A stretch of 6,425 nt of DNA from Bacillota bacterium (GCA_021797415.1 JAJZZT010000353.1:1-6425); one strand, 5' to 3'. Numbered from the stretch's first letter, positions 1 to 5,012 are shown. Numbers and translations are program-made. The notes: a model not told the origin generated them from the letters alone.

Positions 1-139
1 TTTGAACGAGTACACGTACCGCTACAACCGGCGGCATTTCCAGGGAGAGTGGTTCAACCGATTGCTACAAGCATCCATATCTACCAGGACAATTACAGAA
101 GCTGAACTAACGGGATAGCCACATATATGATAATCCCCA
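1..139 (+). mobile_element. Right-hand end of an IS1595-family insertion sequence (boundary approximate)
   Basis: The transposase ends at 118, and within about 20 bases the sequence becomes part of a different AT-rich open frame. The terminal inverted repeat should lie in roughly 110-140 (region TAACGGGATAGCC to TGATAATCCCC). The left end is outside the window, so neither the inverted repeat nor the 8-bp target duplication usual for this family can be confirmed. The end coordinate is an estimate. Confidence 0.4.
2..118 (+). CDS. IS1595/ISXO2-like transposase, C-terminal fragment (5' end outside window)
   Basis: The reading frame from base 2 gives 38 residues before a TAG at 116-118. It contains LNEYTYRYNRR followed by WFNRLLQAS. 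In IS1595-family (ISXO2-like DDE) transposases the C-terminus carries a conserved 'L-[ND]-E-[FY]-x-[FY]-R-[FY]-N-R-R' block followed by an F-x-R-L-L segment. Only this tail is visible, so the catalytic DDE residues cannot be checked, nor whether the element is intact. The family call comes from motif recognition and not from a search. The stop lies close to where base composition and reading frame change, as expected at the right end of a one-gene insertion sequence. Confidence 0.75.
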   Translation: MNEYTYRYNRRHFQGEWFNRLLQASISTRTITEAELTG

Positions 140-200
140 TTTTGTAATAGATGCCAAACAAGAAAAGGTCCCATTCTATATTAGAGGGAAAATTGAGATT

Positions 201-542
201 ATGAAGATACCATTTGAGAACAAGCCGTCACCTCACAGTCCTTGGAGAAATAGTGCAATTTTAAGTTCTATTGTTTATACAAGTAATCTCCTTCCTGAAG
301 GTTTCAATCGTGCCGGGGCAAAAATTAAGACTCGTTGGCTAATAAATACTCCCACGTATCAACAGGCGGCTTTTAGATCATATATATTAAAATGGAAAAT
401 AATAGGTAATAAAAACAGGACTTCCAATCTTCCAGAGACAGCCCGTATAGAGGCGCGTGTTGACCACAAGGTATTTCTCATTGATCTATTTAAGTTGCAA
501 CATCGATTTGAATGGGCAATTTACAAAATTACAGCAGAATAG
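201..542 (+). CDS. Unrecognised 113-residue ORF, probably the 3' remnant of a gene cut by the insertion
   Basis: From ATG 201 the frame encodes 113 residues, basic and rich in aromatic and beta-strand-like segments (for example SSIVYTSNLL, YILKWKIIG and FEWAIYKIT). I do not recognise the family and see no catalytic motif, signal peptide or membrane segment. No SD precedes ATG 201. The same frame is open back to base 111 with no ATG, GTG or TTG, and the upstream part reads like protein (FVIDAKQEKVPFYIRGK). The simplest reading is therefore a C-terminal fragment whose 5' part lay beyond the IS1595-like insertion. It is more AT-rich than the genes from 829 onward, suggesting separate ancestry. 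It may still be expressed from the insertion's outward transcription, but is probably a pseudogene. Confidence 0.45.
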   Translation: MKIPFENKPSPHSPWRNSAILSSIVYTSNLLPEGFNRAGAKIKTRWLINTPTYQQAAFRSYILKWKIIGNKNRTSNLPETARIEARVDHKVFLIDLFKLQHRFEWAIYKITAE

Positions 543-555
543 ATAGATGGACGCA

Positions 556-596
556 GCCTATCCTTTGTTGATCCATCAACTCGTCAGAGGATAGGT
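556..596 (+). other. Nested inverted repeat / RNA hairpin just downstream of the 201-542 ORF
   Basis: CCTATCCT (557-564) pairs perfectly with AGGATAGG (588-595). Wobble and Watson-Crick pairs on both sides extend the stem to about 12 pairs (556-567 with 585-596). A second perfect dyad, GTTGAT-CC-ATCAAC (567-580), sits in the loop. No T-run follows, so a classical intrinsic terminator is unlikely. The 3' arm contains part of the ribosome binding site for the small ORF at 605, so the hairpin could gate its translation (inference). Confidence 0.5.
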
Positions 597-598
597 GA
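593..598 (+). promoter_or_regulatory. Shine-Dalgarno for the 605-685 small ORF, partly inside a hairpin arm
   Basis: AGGTGA at 593-598, within AGGTGATC, matches the 16S anti-SD over its whole length. It stands 6 bases before TTG 605. Bases 593-595 belong to the hairpin arm 588-595, so the structure would partly mask it. Confidence 0.4.
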
Positions 599-604
599 TC
601 TGCA

Positions 605-685
605 TTGAAAAAACGATTCGGCATATTGTCAGGAGTTTTCACGGGGATTGTTGTGTCAGGTTTATTTGTATTATGGATATATTAA
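605..685 (+). CDS. Possible 26-residue single-span membrane peptide (TTG start)
   Basis: TTG 605 opens a 26-codon frame ending at TAA 683-685. The product has a basic N-terminus (MKKRFG), then a hydrophobic Gly/Val/Leu/Phe-rich stretch of about 20 residues ending in LWIY. This is a typical N-in membrane span or an uncleaved signal anchor. The AGGTGA SD six bases upstream is among the best in the window and is the main reason to list it. It matches no family I can name. Alternatively it is the start of a longer membrane-anchored gene broken by a frameshift: the next frame stays open through 672-821 without a start of its own. It could encode a small regulatory or toxin-like membrane peptide, but nothing in the sequence shows that. 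Confidence 0.35.
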   Translation: MKKRFGILSGVFTGIVVSGLFVLWIY

Positions 686-742
686 GAATAAAACGCAGTA
701 TATAACTTACAAAAATATGGAAAAATTCATCTCACGGCAATG

Positions 743-769
743 TTGTATTATCTCGCCCGCGCATACAAT
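743..769 (+). promoter_or_regulatory. Weak candidate vegetative promoter for the acetyltransferase gene
   Basis: TACAAT at 764-769 matches TATAAT at five of six positions. The best -35 candidates are TTGTAT (743-748), 15 bases away, or the overlapping TGTTGT (741-746), 17 bases away. Neither is strong. It lies about 60 bases upstream of the start, in otherwise empty sequence. Confidence 0.3.
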
Positions 770-819
770 GCAAAGACAGTCTGAGTGTTTTTTCGGAAAC
801 GGGACCGACTGCGGAGTTT

Positions 820-827
820 AGGGGGAG
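820..827 (+). promoter_or_regulatory. Shine-Dalgarno that favours GTG 835 over ATG 829
   Basis: AGGGGGAG at 820-827 leaves only one to four bases to ATG 829 but seven bases (from GGAG) to GTG 835. The spacing therefore favours the GTG as start of the acetyltransferase. Confidence 0.5.
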
Positions 828-834
828 TATGAAC

Positions 835-1386
835 GTGTTCTGTCATCGCGTCAACGATCAAATCCAGTTGAGTCTGCTGTCGATGCACGATGCCAGCCAA
901 ATAATCTCTCTGATCGATGAATCAAGATCCAATCTGCGGGAATGGCTGCCCTGGATAGACGACATGAATACGGTGGAGGACGCGCGGTCCTTTATTCAGG
1001 CAACCATCCATCAATTTGCAGCCAACAATGGGTTCTGGGCGGGGATTCGGCAGCGGGGGAATCTTGTCGGAGTCATCGGGTTCCATCGGGTGGATTGGGA
1101 AAATTGTTCGACGAGTATTGGCTGCTGGATTGGAGAGAAATATCAAGGATGCGGTGTGGCAACTAATTCGTGCCGGGCATTATTGGATATTGCATTCCAT
1201 GAGTATCATCTGAACAGGACGGAGGTCCAGTGCGCCGTCGATAATGATAAAAGCCGGCATATACCGGAGAAATTGGGGTTTGTTCTGGAGGGTTTCAGGC
1301 GCCAGGCTGAGTGGCTGTATGATCATTTTGTCGACCACGCCGTCTATGCGATGTTGGCGGAGGACTGGGCAAAAAAACGAGCTTAA
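835..1386 (+). CDS. GNAT-family N-acetyltransferase (RimJ/RimL type, YdaF-like)
   Basis: This 183-residue cytoplasmic enzyme should transfer an acetyl group from acetyl-CoA to an amine, such as a protein N-terminus or small molecule; the acceptor is unknown. Visible GNAT features are a beta-hairpin core (LVGVIGFHRVD near 77-87, then SIGCWIG), the CoA pyrophosphate loop KYQGCGVAT (102-110, the K-x-x-G-x-G form), and the C-terminal signature N-D-K-S-R-x-I-P-E-K-L-G-F (137-149), where Asn and Ser are the usual motif-B residues. From memory it resembles Bacillus subtilis YdaF, also about 183 residues, whose N-terminus (MFTCKVNEHI) aligns without gaps to residues 1-10 when GTG 835 is used. ATG 829 would add two residues. 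The gene stands alone on the plus strand and converges on the M23 peptidase gene 14 bases downstream, with no clear terminator between them. Confidence 0.9.
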   Translation: MFCHRVNDQIQLSLLSMHDASQIISLIDESRSNLREWLPWIDDMNTVEDARSFIQATIHQFAANNGFWAGIRQRGNLVGVIGFHRVDWENCSTSIGCWIGEKYQGCGVATNSCRALLDIAFHEYHLNRTEVQCAVDNDKSRHIPEKLGFVLEGFRRQAEWLYDHFVDHAVYAMLAEDWAKKRA

Positions 1387-1400
1387 AGAACCCGTTCAAA

Positions 1401-1925
1401 TTAAATCCAATTTCGAGAAGTGCAGTATTCCCCTTCTACAGGCACTCCGATATCCGAGAACATGGAGGGGAGACTGTAATTCTTTTGATCGATAATGGAA
1501 AAGTGCAGATGAGGTCCATTTGTATAACCGGTAATTCCTGAAAAACCAATGACCTGTCCTCTGACGACCTGTTCGCCTGGAGAGATGCAAAACGAATCGA
1601 GATGGGCGTAAAGTGAATACGTTCCATTCGCGTGTCGTACCTGAATTCGATTTCCATATCCATCGCGTTGATAACCCGCCACGGCAGAAAGCCCGTTTGC
1701 CACCGCCACAACGGGTGTATACAGAGATAGATCAAAATCCCAGGCGTAATAGGTGTAGGGAATGTTGTGGCTGATGGGCCCTGAGTTTCCCTGGTTTACT
1801 TTGAATGTCATGCCGCCGGGCCAGGGCGCTCTCATGCCAGGCGGGTTTGCGTAATACGGGCCGCACATGACGATCAGCAGAAATAGAACGAGAAATACGA
1901 TCATCCGATTGGTATAGGTCGTCAT
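1401..1925 (-). CDS. Membrane-anchored M23-family (LytM-type) metallopeptidase
   Basis: This 174-residue protein has an N-terminal hydrophobic span (about residues 8-21, IVFLVLFLLIVM) followed directly by an M23 domain. The family hydrolyses peptide cross-links in peptidoglycan using zinc. Candidate zinc ligands are His53 and Asp63 (in YYAWDFD), a longer spacing than the usual H-x3-D, and the second His of HLH (139-141). SLYAHLD supplies His108. All four key positions are therefore present and it is probably active outside the membrane. Cys21 follows the span but lacks a normal lipobox (VMC). ATG 1925 is chosen because AAGGAG (1939-1934) lies 8 bases upstream; the frame runs further, but only through a hairpin. 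At 174 residues it is short, essentially a bare domain. An exact CATA-N3-TA match upstream suggests expression during sporulation (inference). Confidence 0.88.
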   Translation of the reverse strand: MTTYTNRMIVFLVLFLLIVMCGPYYANPPGMRAPWPGGMTFKVNQGNSGPISHNIPYTYYAWDFDLSLYTPVVAVANGLSAVAGYQRDGYGNRIQVRHANGTYSLYAHLDSFCISPGEQVVRGQVIGFSGITGYTNGPHLHFSIIDQKNYSLPSMFSDIGVPVEGEYCTSRNWI

Positions 1926-1942
1926 GAAAGGCGCTCCTTGTT

Positions 1943-1951
1943 TAGAATATG
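1943..1951 (-). promoter_or_regulatory. Candidate sigma-K-like -10 element for the M23 gene
   Basis: On the minus strand CATATTCTA (1951-1943) matches CATA-N3-TA, the -10 consensus I recall for the late mother-cell factor sigma-K. It lies a few bases upstream of the peptidase SD, giving a leader of about 18-25 bases. I see no convincing -35 AC at the usual distance, and the match is short. Confidence 0.3.
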
Positions 1952-1958
1952 GTGTAAA

Positions 1959-1997
1959 GCCAGATAAAAACAATACTGAGCGCTGTTTTTATCTGGC
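1959..1997 (-). terminator. Perfect 14-bp hairpin, probable terminator of the Gly/Ala-rich gene
   Basis: GCCAGATAAAAACA (1959-1972) and TGTTTTTATCTGGC (1984-1997) are exact reverse complements around an 11-base loop. The hairpin begins 12 bases after the stop of the 2010-2303 gene. On the minus strand the descending arm contains TTTTT and is followed by TTTAC. The stem is AT-rich in its middle and has no long trailing U-run, so termination may be partial. The symmetry would allow action in both directions. It separates this gene from the M23 gene. Confidence 0.65.
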
Positions 1998-2009
1998 CGT
2001 CAAATTGTC

Positions 2010-2303
2010 TTAAAAATAACGGACGACGGTTCTTCGCAAACCATAGGGAGTGGCCACGACCATTCCACCCGTCATGGGATACGGTCCACCGACTCCTCTG
2101 TATCCGCCAATGCTGGCTCCAAACCCGGCCCCGGCCGCAAATCCTCCGGGTCCGGACGCGGCCTGGGCAAATCCAGCCGCGGCTCCGGGAACGGCAAAGC
2201 CTGCTCCGGTCGCTTGCGCGGGTCCGAAAGAAAATGCACTACCTGCCCCAATCGCAATTCGCGGGAATGTCGCGAGTGTTGCATCGAGCTTCACACTTTT
2301 CAA
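2010..2303 (-). CDS. Gly/Ala-rich 97-residue protein, possible spore-surface protein (unrecognised)
   Basis: The start is TTG 2303, supported by GGGGAGG (2318-2312) eight bases upstream. The product begins MKSVKLDATLATFPRIAIG. Residues of about 19-75 are dominated by Gly and Ala with Phe and Pro (for example AGFAVPGAAAGFAQ), and the C-terminus turns basic and aromatic (GLRRTVVRYF). No signal peptide, clear membrane span or catalytic motif is seen. I do not recognise the family. Glycine-rich low-complexity proteins are common among coat and exosporium proteins, and the gene directly follows a YjcZ-like sporulation gene with a 27-base gap that contains its SD, so the two are probably one transcript ending at the 1959-1997 hairpin. 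The spore role is inferred from this context only. A proline-rich frame lies opposite on the plus strand but lacks comparable support. Confidence 0.65.
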   Translation of the reverse strand: MKSVKLDATLATFPRIAIGAGSAFSFGPAQATGAGFAVPGAAAGFAQAASGPGGFAAGAGFGASIGGYRGVGGPYPMTGGMVVATPYGLRRTVVRYF

Positions 2304-2330
2304 TTGTTGCGCCTCCCCACATGGTTATCT

Positions 2331-2432
2331 TCAGTAAGCACCTCCGCCATACGGCACCAAGAGAATGAACAGCACGAAAATGATCAGGAAAACCACCGCC
2401 CAGCGAGTGTATCCACCAAAAACTTCACCCAT
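2331..2432 (-). CDS. YjcZ-family-like tiny sporulation membrane protein (33 residues)
   Basis: ATG 2432 to TGA 2331 encodes 33 residues: a short MGEVFGGYTRW head, a hydrophobic span (residues 12-27, AVVFLIIFVLFILLVP), and a YGGGAY tail. A Gly/Tyr-containing head plus one Phe/Ile/Val/Leu span ending in a small Gly/Tyr tail is the layout of the YjcZ/tiny-TM family, whose Bacillus members are made during sporulation and are associated with the spore. Here the glycine cluster is also on the C-terminal side, so the match is by general pattern and not exact. GAGG (2444-2441) lies eight bases before the ATG. It is the first gene of a pair with the Gly/Ala-rich gene. A sporulation-like -10 element (CATACGATT) sits about 32 bases upstream of the start. 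Confidence 0.7.
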   Translation of the reverse strand: MGEVFGGYTRWAVVFLIIFVLFILLVPYGGGAY

Positions 2433-2463
2433 ATCTTCACCCTCTTCCAGAACGAATGTAATG

Positions 2464-2490
2464 AATCGTATGAAGAGGAGATTGTTGTTG
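2464..2490 (-). promoter_or_regulatory. Candidate sporulation (sigma-E/K-like) promoter for the YjcZ-like gene
   Basis: On the minus strand CATACGATT (2472-2464) fits the sigma-K -10 pattern CATA-N3-TA at all but the last base, and the sigma-E -10 CATACA-N-T at all but one. A CAACAAC stretch (2490-2484) holds possible -35 AC pairs, one of them 14 bases before the -10. Transcription would start about 25 bases before the ATG. The short consensus makes chance matches likely. Confidence 0.33.
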
Positions 2491-2625
2491 CGGCGACTTT
2501 TACCCACCGCGCATGGGATTCCGCACTATGGATTGAGGGTCTTTTGCTGTGTCCCCACTCAGTGCTGAGCGCCATTTCTGAATACGTGTTTGGAGATGGT
2601 TCTGTCCCTGAATGGTATTTTCTGG

Positions 2626-4134
2626 TCAGGCGTGTGAAATGCGCGGCATCCACACGGATTCCTTGCCGAATTCCGCCCAGAGAAACTTCAAAAGCAATTC
2701 CTCCCGCAATTCCCGATGGCATGGGTCATCCCATAGATTGTGGAGCTCTCCTGGGTCATCCTGCAGATCGAACAGCTCCCCATAGATTTGACGGAAGTAG
2801 ACTGTGAGTTTGTAGCGGTTTTCTTCATATGTTTTTAGATGGATTGTCGTCGGTTCATGATGGTTTTCGCAGATGATGTGATCGCGCGCAGGGATCTCAC
2901 CGCCAAGCCAGACCGCACTCTGGTCGACGCCGGTCATGTGCCGTGCGGTCGGAAGACCGAGCAGGCTGAGTAGGGTGGGGGCAAAGTCCACCAGCGACTG
3001 CAGGGCGCCACTCATTGCGCGCGCGGGCGCGTGCCCTGGATAGCGGACGATCAGCGGCACGCGCAGCAGGTCCTCATAGTGAAACGGACCCTTGGCGATC
3101 AGCCCGTGCTGCCCGAACAAGTGTCCGTGATCGGAGGTGAATACGACGATCGTATTTTCGGACAGGCCCAACTCATCAAGTTTGTCGAGAATGCTTCCGA
3201 TGTACTTGTCCATCATGCTGATCATGCCATAGTACGTGGCGATGTCTTTGCGCAGATCCTCCTCATCGTGGACGTGCGATGACATTCCGAGCAAGTCGAA
3301 TCCACTCTCGCAATAGTGCGAGAAATCGGGCTGACGCTCCTGTGTCAGGCGATGGTGCGGTGGATTCGTCGCATGTTCGCCGGGTTTTGCGCGGGGTACG
3401 GAGATCTGTTGCGGGTCGTACATCCGGTCCCATGGTTCCGGAACAAGATAGGGAGGGTGAGGATCGGGGAAACTTGCCCAAAGAAAGAAATTCGCATCAT
3501 CTTTTGCGAACTGCTCAAGCAGTGCGTTTGTCCGCTTTGCAATCCATGCGTCATAGTGATATTCCTCCGGCAGCGGCCAGGTTCCCCGCTCGGCGGGGTC
3601 CATGGTGCCCGCCGGAGGACGGAAGTAGTCGCGCCAGTTGGTCAATCCATTTTCCTCCATCCACAGCGCGTAATGCTGACCGACGATCTGCTCGTTTGTG
3701 TGATTGCGAGCCAGTTCCACATGACCGAAACCGTAAAAATCCTGTGAGAAGTTGCGCCAGAAATCCCAATCCTGCAAATAACCGTACGATTCGAGCGACG
3801 GATAGTCGTCCGTCGCGCGCAGGGGCTGAAAATGCGCCTTGCCGATCAGACTGGTGCGGTAACCGGCGGCCGCGAGGATTCCGCCGAGGGTCGGTATATC
3901 TTCGGGCAGCTTTGCACCAAGCGTCCACGCACCGTGTTGACTGGGGTAGAGCCCGGTGATCAAGGAGGCGCGCGATGGGGTGCAGGACGGATTTGCACAA
4001 TACGCCCGCGTGAACGTGATGCCTTCTTTCGCAAGGCGGTCGAGGTTCGGGGTGACGAGGTACGGATTCAGCGTCCCGATGGTGTTCCAGTGCTGTTGGT
4101 CGCTTGAAATGAGCAGGATATTCGGCTGTTTCAA
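2626..4134 (-). CDS. S1-family sulfatase (formylglycine-dependent, cysteine type)
   Basis: This 502-residue enzyme should hydrolyse a sulfate ester. The signature C-T-P-S-R (51-55), followed by ASLITG, holds Cys51, which must be converted to formylglycine. The calcium and active-site set is visible: Asp12 (ISSDQQ), Arg55, Lys99/His101 (GKAH), His226 (FPDPHPPY), Asp335-His336 (TSDHGHLFGQHG) and Lys348 (KGP). Length is normal for the family. There is no signal peptide, so it is probably cytoplasmic. TTG 4134 is the start: GGAGGAG (4146-4140) stands five to seven bases upstream and no ATG precedes it in frame. It lies 98 bases downstream of the NUDIX gene and near the divergent alpha-L-rhamnosidase, suggesting sulfated rhamnose-containing carbohydrate as substrate (inference). 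A choline- or aryl-sulfatase role is not excluded. No maturation enzyme gene is in the window. Confidence 0.95.
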   Translation of the reverse strand: MKQPNILLISSDQQHWNTIGTLNPYLVTPNLDRLAKEGITFTRAYCANPSCTPSRASLITGLYPSQHGAWTLGAKLPEDIPTLGGILAAAGYRTSLIGKAHFQPLRATDDYPSLESYGYLQDWDFWRNFSQDFYGFGHVELARNHTNEQIVGQHYALWMEENGLTNWRDYFRPPAGTMDPAERGTWPLPEEYHYDAWIAKRTNALLEQFAKDDANFFLWASFPDPHPPYLVPEPWDRMYDPQQISVPRAKPGEHATNPPHHRLTQERQPDFSHYCESGFDLLGMSSHVHDEEDLRKDIATYYGMISMMDKYIGSILDKLDELGLSENTIVVFTSDHGHLFGQHGLIAKGPFHYEDLLRVPLIVRYPGHAPARAMSGALQSLVDFAPTLLSLLGLPTARHMTGVDQSAVWLGGEIPARDHIICENHHEPTTIHLKTYEENRYKLTVYFRQIYGELFDLQDDPGELHNLWDDPCHRELREELLLKFLWAEFGKESVWMPRISHA

Positions 4135-4166
4135 ATAATCTCCTCCAGGCGGCTGTGACTGTATAG

Positions 4167-4222
4167 CGCGGTTCGCGACTCACGGTTCGTGATCCACAAA
4201 CCGCGACCCACGATCCACTGTC
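4167..4222. repeat. Degenerate 14-bp tandem repeat with nested dyads, four units
   Basis: Four 14-base units fit 4167-4180, 4181-4194, 4195-4208 and 4209-4222. The first two, CGCGGTTCGCGACT and CACGGTTCGTGATC, agree at 10 of 14 positions. The last two are looser and share CAC at the start. Unit 1 contains CGCG-GTT-CGCG and unit 2 CACG-GTT-CGTG, and CGCGGTT (4167-4173) also pairs with AACCGCG (4199-4205). It fills the gap between the NUDIX stop and the sulfatase start and could fold as RNA or bind a protein. The function is unknown. Confidence 0.5.
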
Positions 4223-4232
4223 CGGCTTCTTT

Positions 4233-4835
4233 TCAAGTGGGATTCTCCCGGCTGCTCACGTCCAAACGGGATGCGCGGGCAGTGCGAAAGAGGCTGTTGA
4301 CCGTCTTGCTGACAAAAGGGCTTTCATCTGCAGTGAGTCCTGCGTTTTCACATGAGAATGCCACTTCTGCAAGCCACTTGGTCAGACCCGCAATTCGAAG
4401 GGATGCCATTTGTTCGCGCGTGAAAAAATCTGCCCTGTCCACTTCGACGCCATCCGGGACAGGATCGCCGTCCACATAGTCCATGGCAAACGCAACATAC
4501 AAGTTGTGGATACTGTCGGGACGGTCGCGGATGGCGACGATGCGGGCGGCATGGGCGATAATTCCGGTCTCTTCGCGCACTTCACGTTCCACCGTCACTT
4601 CAATCGGCTCATTCTGTTCGCAGTAGCCGCCGGGGATGGTCCAATATCCTTTCCCGGGCTCCTCACTGCGGCGAACGAGAAGCAGGGCGTCCCCCTTCAA
4701 GACGATTGCGCCTACACCCATGCTGTAGTAACCCCAAAAAATAAATCCACAGGCAGGGCAGACCCGTCGTCCGATGCCGGAAATCTCTCTGATATCCAGT
4801 GCGTGGCCGCATGACAGGCAGAAGTTGGCGGGCAT
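4233..4835 (-). CDS. NUDIX hydrolase with N-terminal zinc ribbon
   Basis: This 200-residue cytoplasmic protein starts with a four-cysteine zinc ribbon (Cys6, Cys9, Cys26, Cys29; CLSCG and CPACG), as in the NADH-pyrophosphatase-type ribbon, then a NUDIX domain (about 38-160). The complete Nudix box GX5EX7REUXEEXGU spans 70-92, with Glu76, Arg84, Glu85, Glu88 and Glu89 present, so it should bind divalent metal and cleave a nucleoside diphosphate linked to another group. The substrate is not predictable: the protein is shorter than NudC and lacks an obvious SQPWPFP-type motif. ATG 4835 is preferred because GAGG lies six bases upstream; the frame extends to 4958 but that part carries dyad elements and does not look like protein. 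It is the first gene of the minus-strand pair with the sulfatase and is divergent from the rhamnosidase gene. Confidence 0.92.
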   Translation of the reverse strand: MPANFCLSCGHALDIREISGIGRRVCPACGFIFWGYYSMGVGAIVLKGDALLLVRRSEEPGKGYWTIPGGYCEQNEPIEVTVEREVREETGIIAHAARIVAIRDRPDSIHNLYVAFAMDYVDGDPVPDGVEVDRADFFTREQMASLRIAGLTKWLAEVAFSCENAGLTADESPFVSKTVNSLFRTARASRLDVSSRENPT

Positions 4836-4852
4836 ATCACACCTCGCTGTTC

Positions 4853-4873
4853 GCACGGTGGTGCAGACCGTGC
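4853..4873. promoter_or_regulatory. Perfect 7-bp dyad upstream of the NUDIX start (operator or leader hairpin)
   Basis: GCACGGT (4853-4859) and ACCGTGC (4867-4873) are exact reverse complements around GGTGCAG. It lies 18 bases upstream of the NUDIX start codon, just before its SD. In a transcript starting further upstream it would form a leader hairpin; as DNA it could be an operator. Confidence 0.4.
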
Positions 4874-4880
4874 TGACTCC

Positions 4881-4989
4881 GGTATAGCATGGAAAGATTG
4901 TTTTCGGCAAGGTGAGCGACCGAACGGTCGAGAACTCCGATTTGGCCGACTTGGCCATTTACGAGCCCACGGGGCGGGTATAGTATGGA
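4881..4989. repeat. Repeated 13-mer GGTATAG(C/T)ATGGA in the divergent intergenic region
   Basis: GGTATAGCATGGA (4881-4893) and GGTATAGTATGGA (4977-4989) differ at one base and are 96 bases apart, start to start. The second contains TATAGT (4979-4984), a possible -10 for the rhamnosidase gene, with only a poor -35 (TTTACG, 4958-4963, 15 bases away). The pair could be duplicated promoter elements or regulator sites. Confidence 0.35.
4917..4930. promoter_or_regulatory. 14-bp palindrome, candidate operator between divergent genes
   Basis: CGACCG-AA-CGGTCG is a perfect 6+2+6 dyad, 82 bases from the NUDIX start and about 98 from the rhamnosidase start. Its place between divergent genes, between the two copies of a repeated 13-mer, fits a binding site for a dimeric repressor or activator. 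No regulator gene is in the window. Confidence 0.4.
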
Positions 4990-5012
4990 CGCGTGGCAAG
5001 ACGAGCGATGAA

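Noticed and set aside
717..821. ATG-started 34-codon frame upstream of the acetyltransferase
   Set aside because: No SD, AT-rich upstream, odd composition and no recognisable product. It is mentioned only as a possible frameshifted tail.
1926..1973. N-terminal extension of the M23 gene to TTG 1973
   Set aside because: The extension is read out of the hairpin at 1959-1997 and has no SD, whereas ATG 1925 has AAGGAG at ideal spacing.
2050..2337. Plus-strand Pro/Ala-rich frame opposite the Gly/Ala-rich gene
   Set aside because: The complement of Gly/Ala codons naturally gives Pro/Ala-rich text. The minus frame has a better-spaced SD, a neighbouring gene in line and a terminator just after its stop.
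2558..2569. CTCAGTGCTGAG dyad as a terminator of the sulfatase gene
   Set aside because: The loop would be two bases, or the stem only four pairs, and no T-run follows on the minus strand.
2384..2722. Minus-strand frame of 112 codons between the sulfatase and the YjcZ-like gene
   Set aside because: It overlaps the sulfatase end and the YjcZ-like gene in a different frame, and its protein has no recognisable feature.
3279..3959. Plus-strand open frame of 226 codons inside the sulfatase
   Set aside because: The opposite strand encodes a complete sulfatase with all active-site residues. This frame is Arg-rich, motif-free and has no proper SD.
3551..4183. Minus-strand open frame of 210 codons in another frame of the sulfatase
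   Set aside because: It overlaps the sulfatase N-terminal half in a different frame and its product is Arg/His-rich without a domain.
4836..4958. N-terminal extension of the NUDIX gene to 4958
   Set aside because: The added residues have no domain character, the stretch contains dyads and repeats typical of control DNA, and ATG 4835 has a good SD and starts directly at the zinc ribbon.
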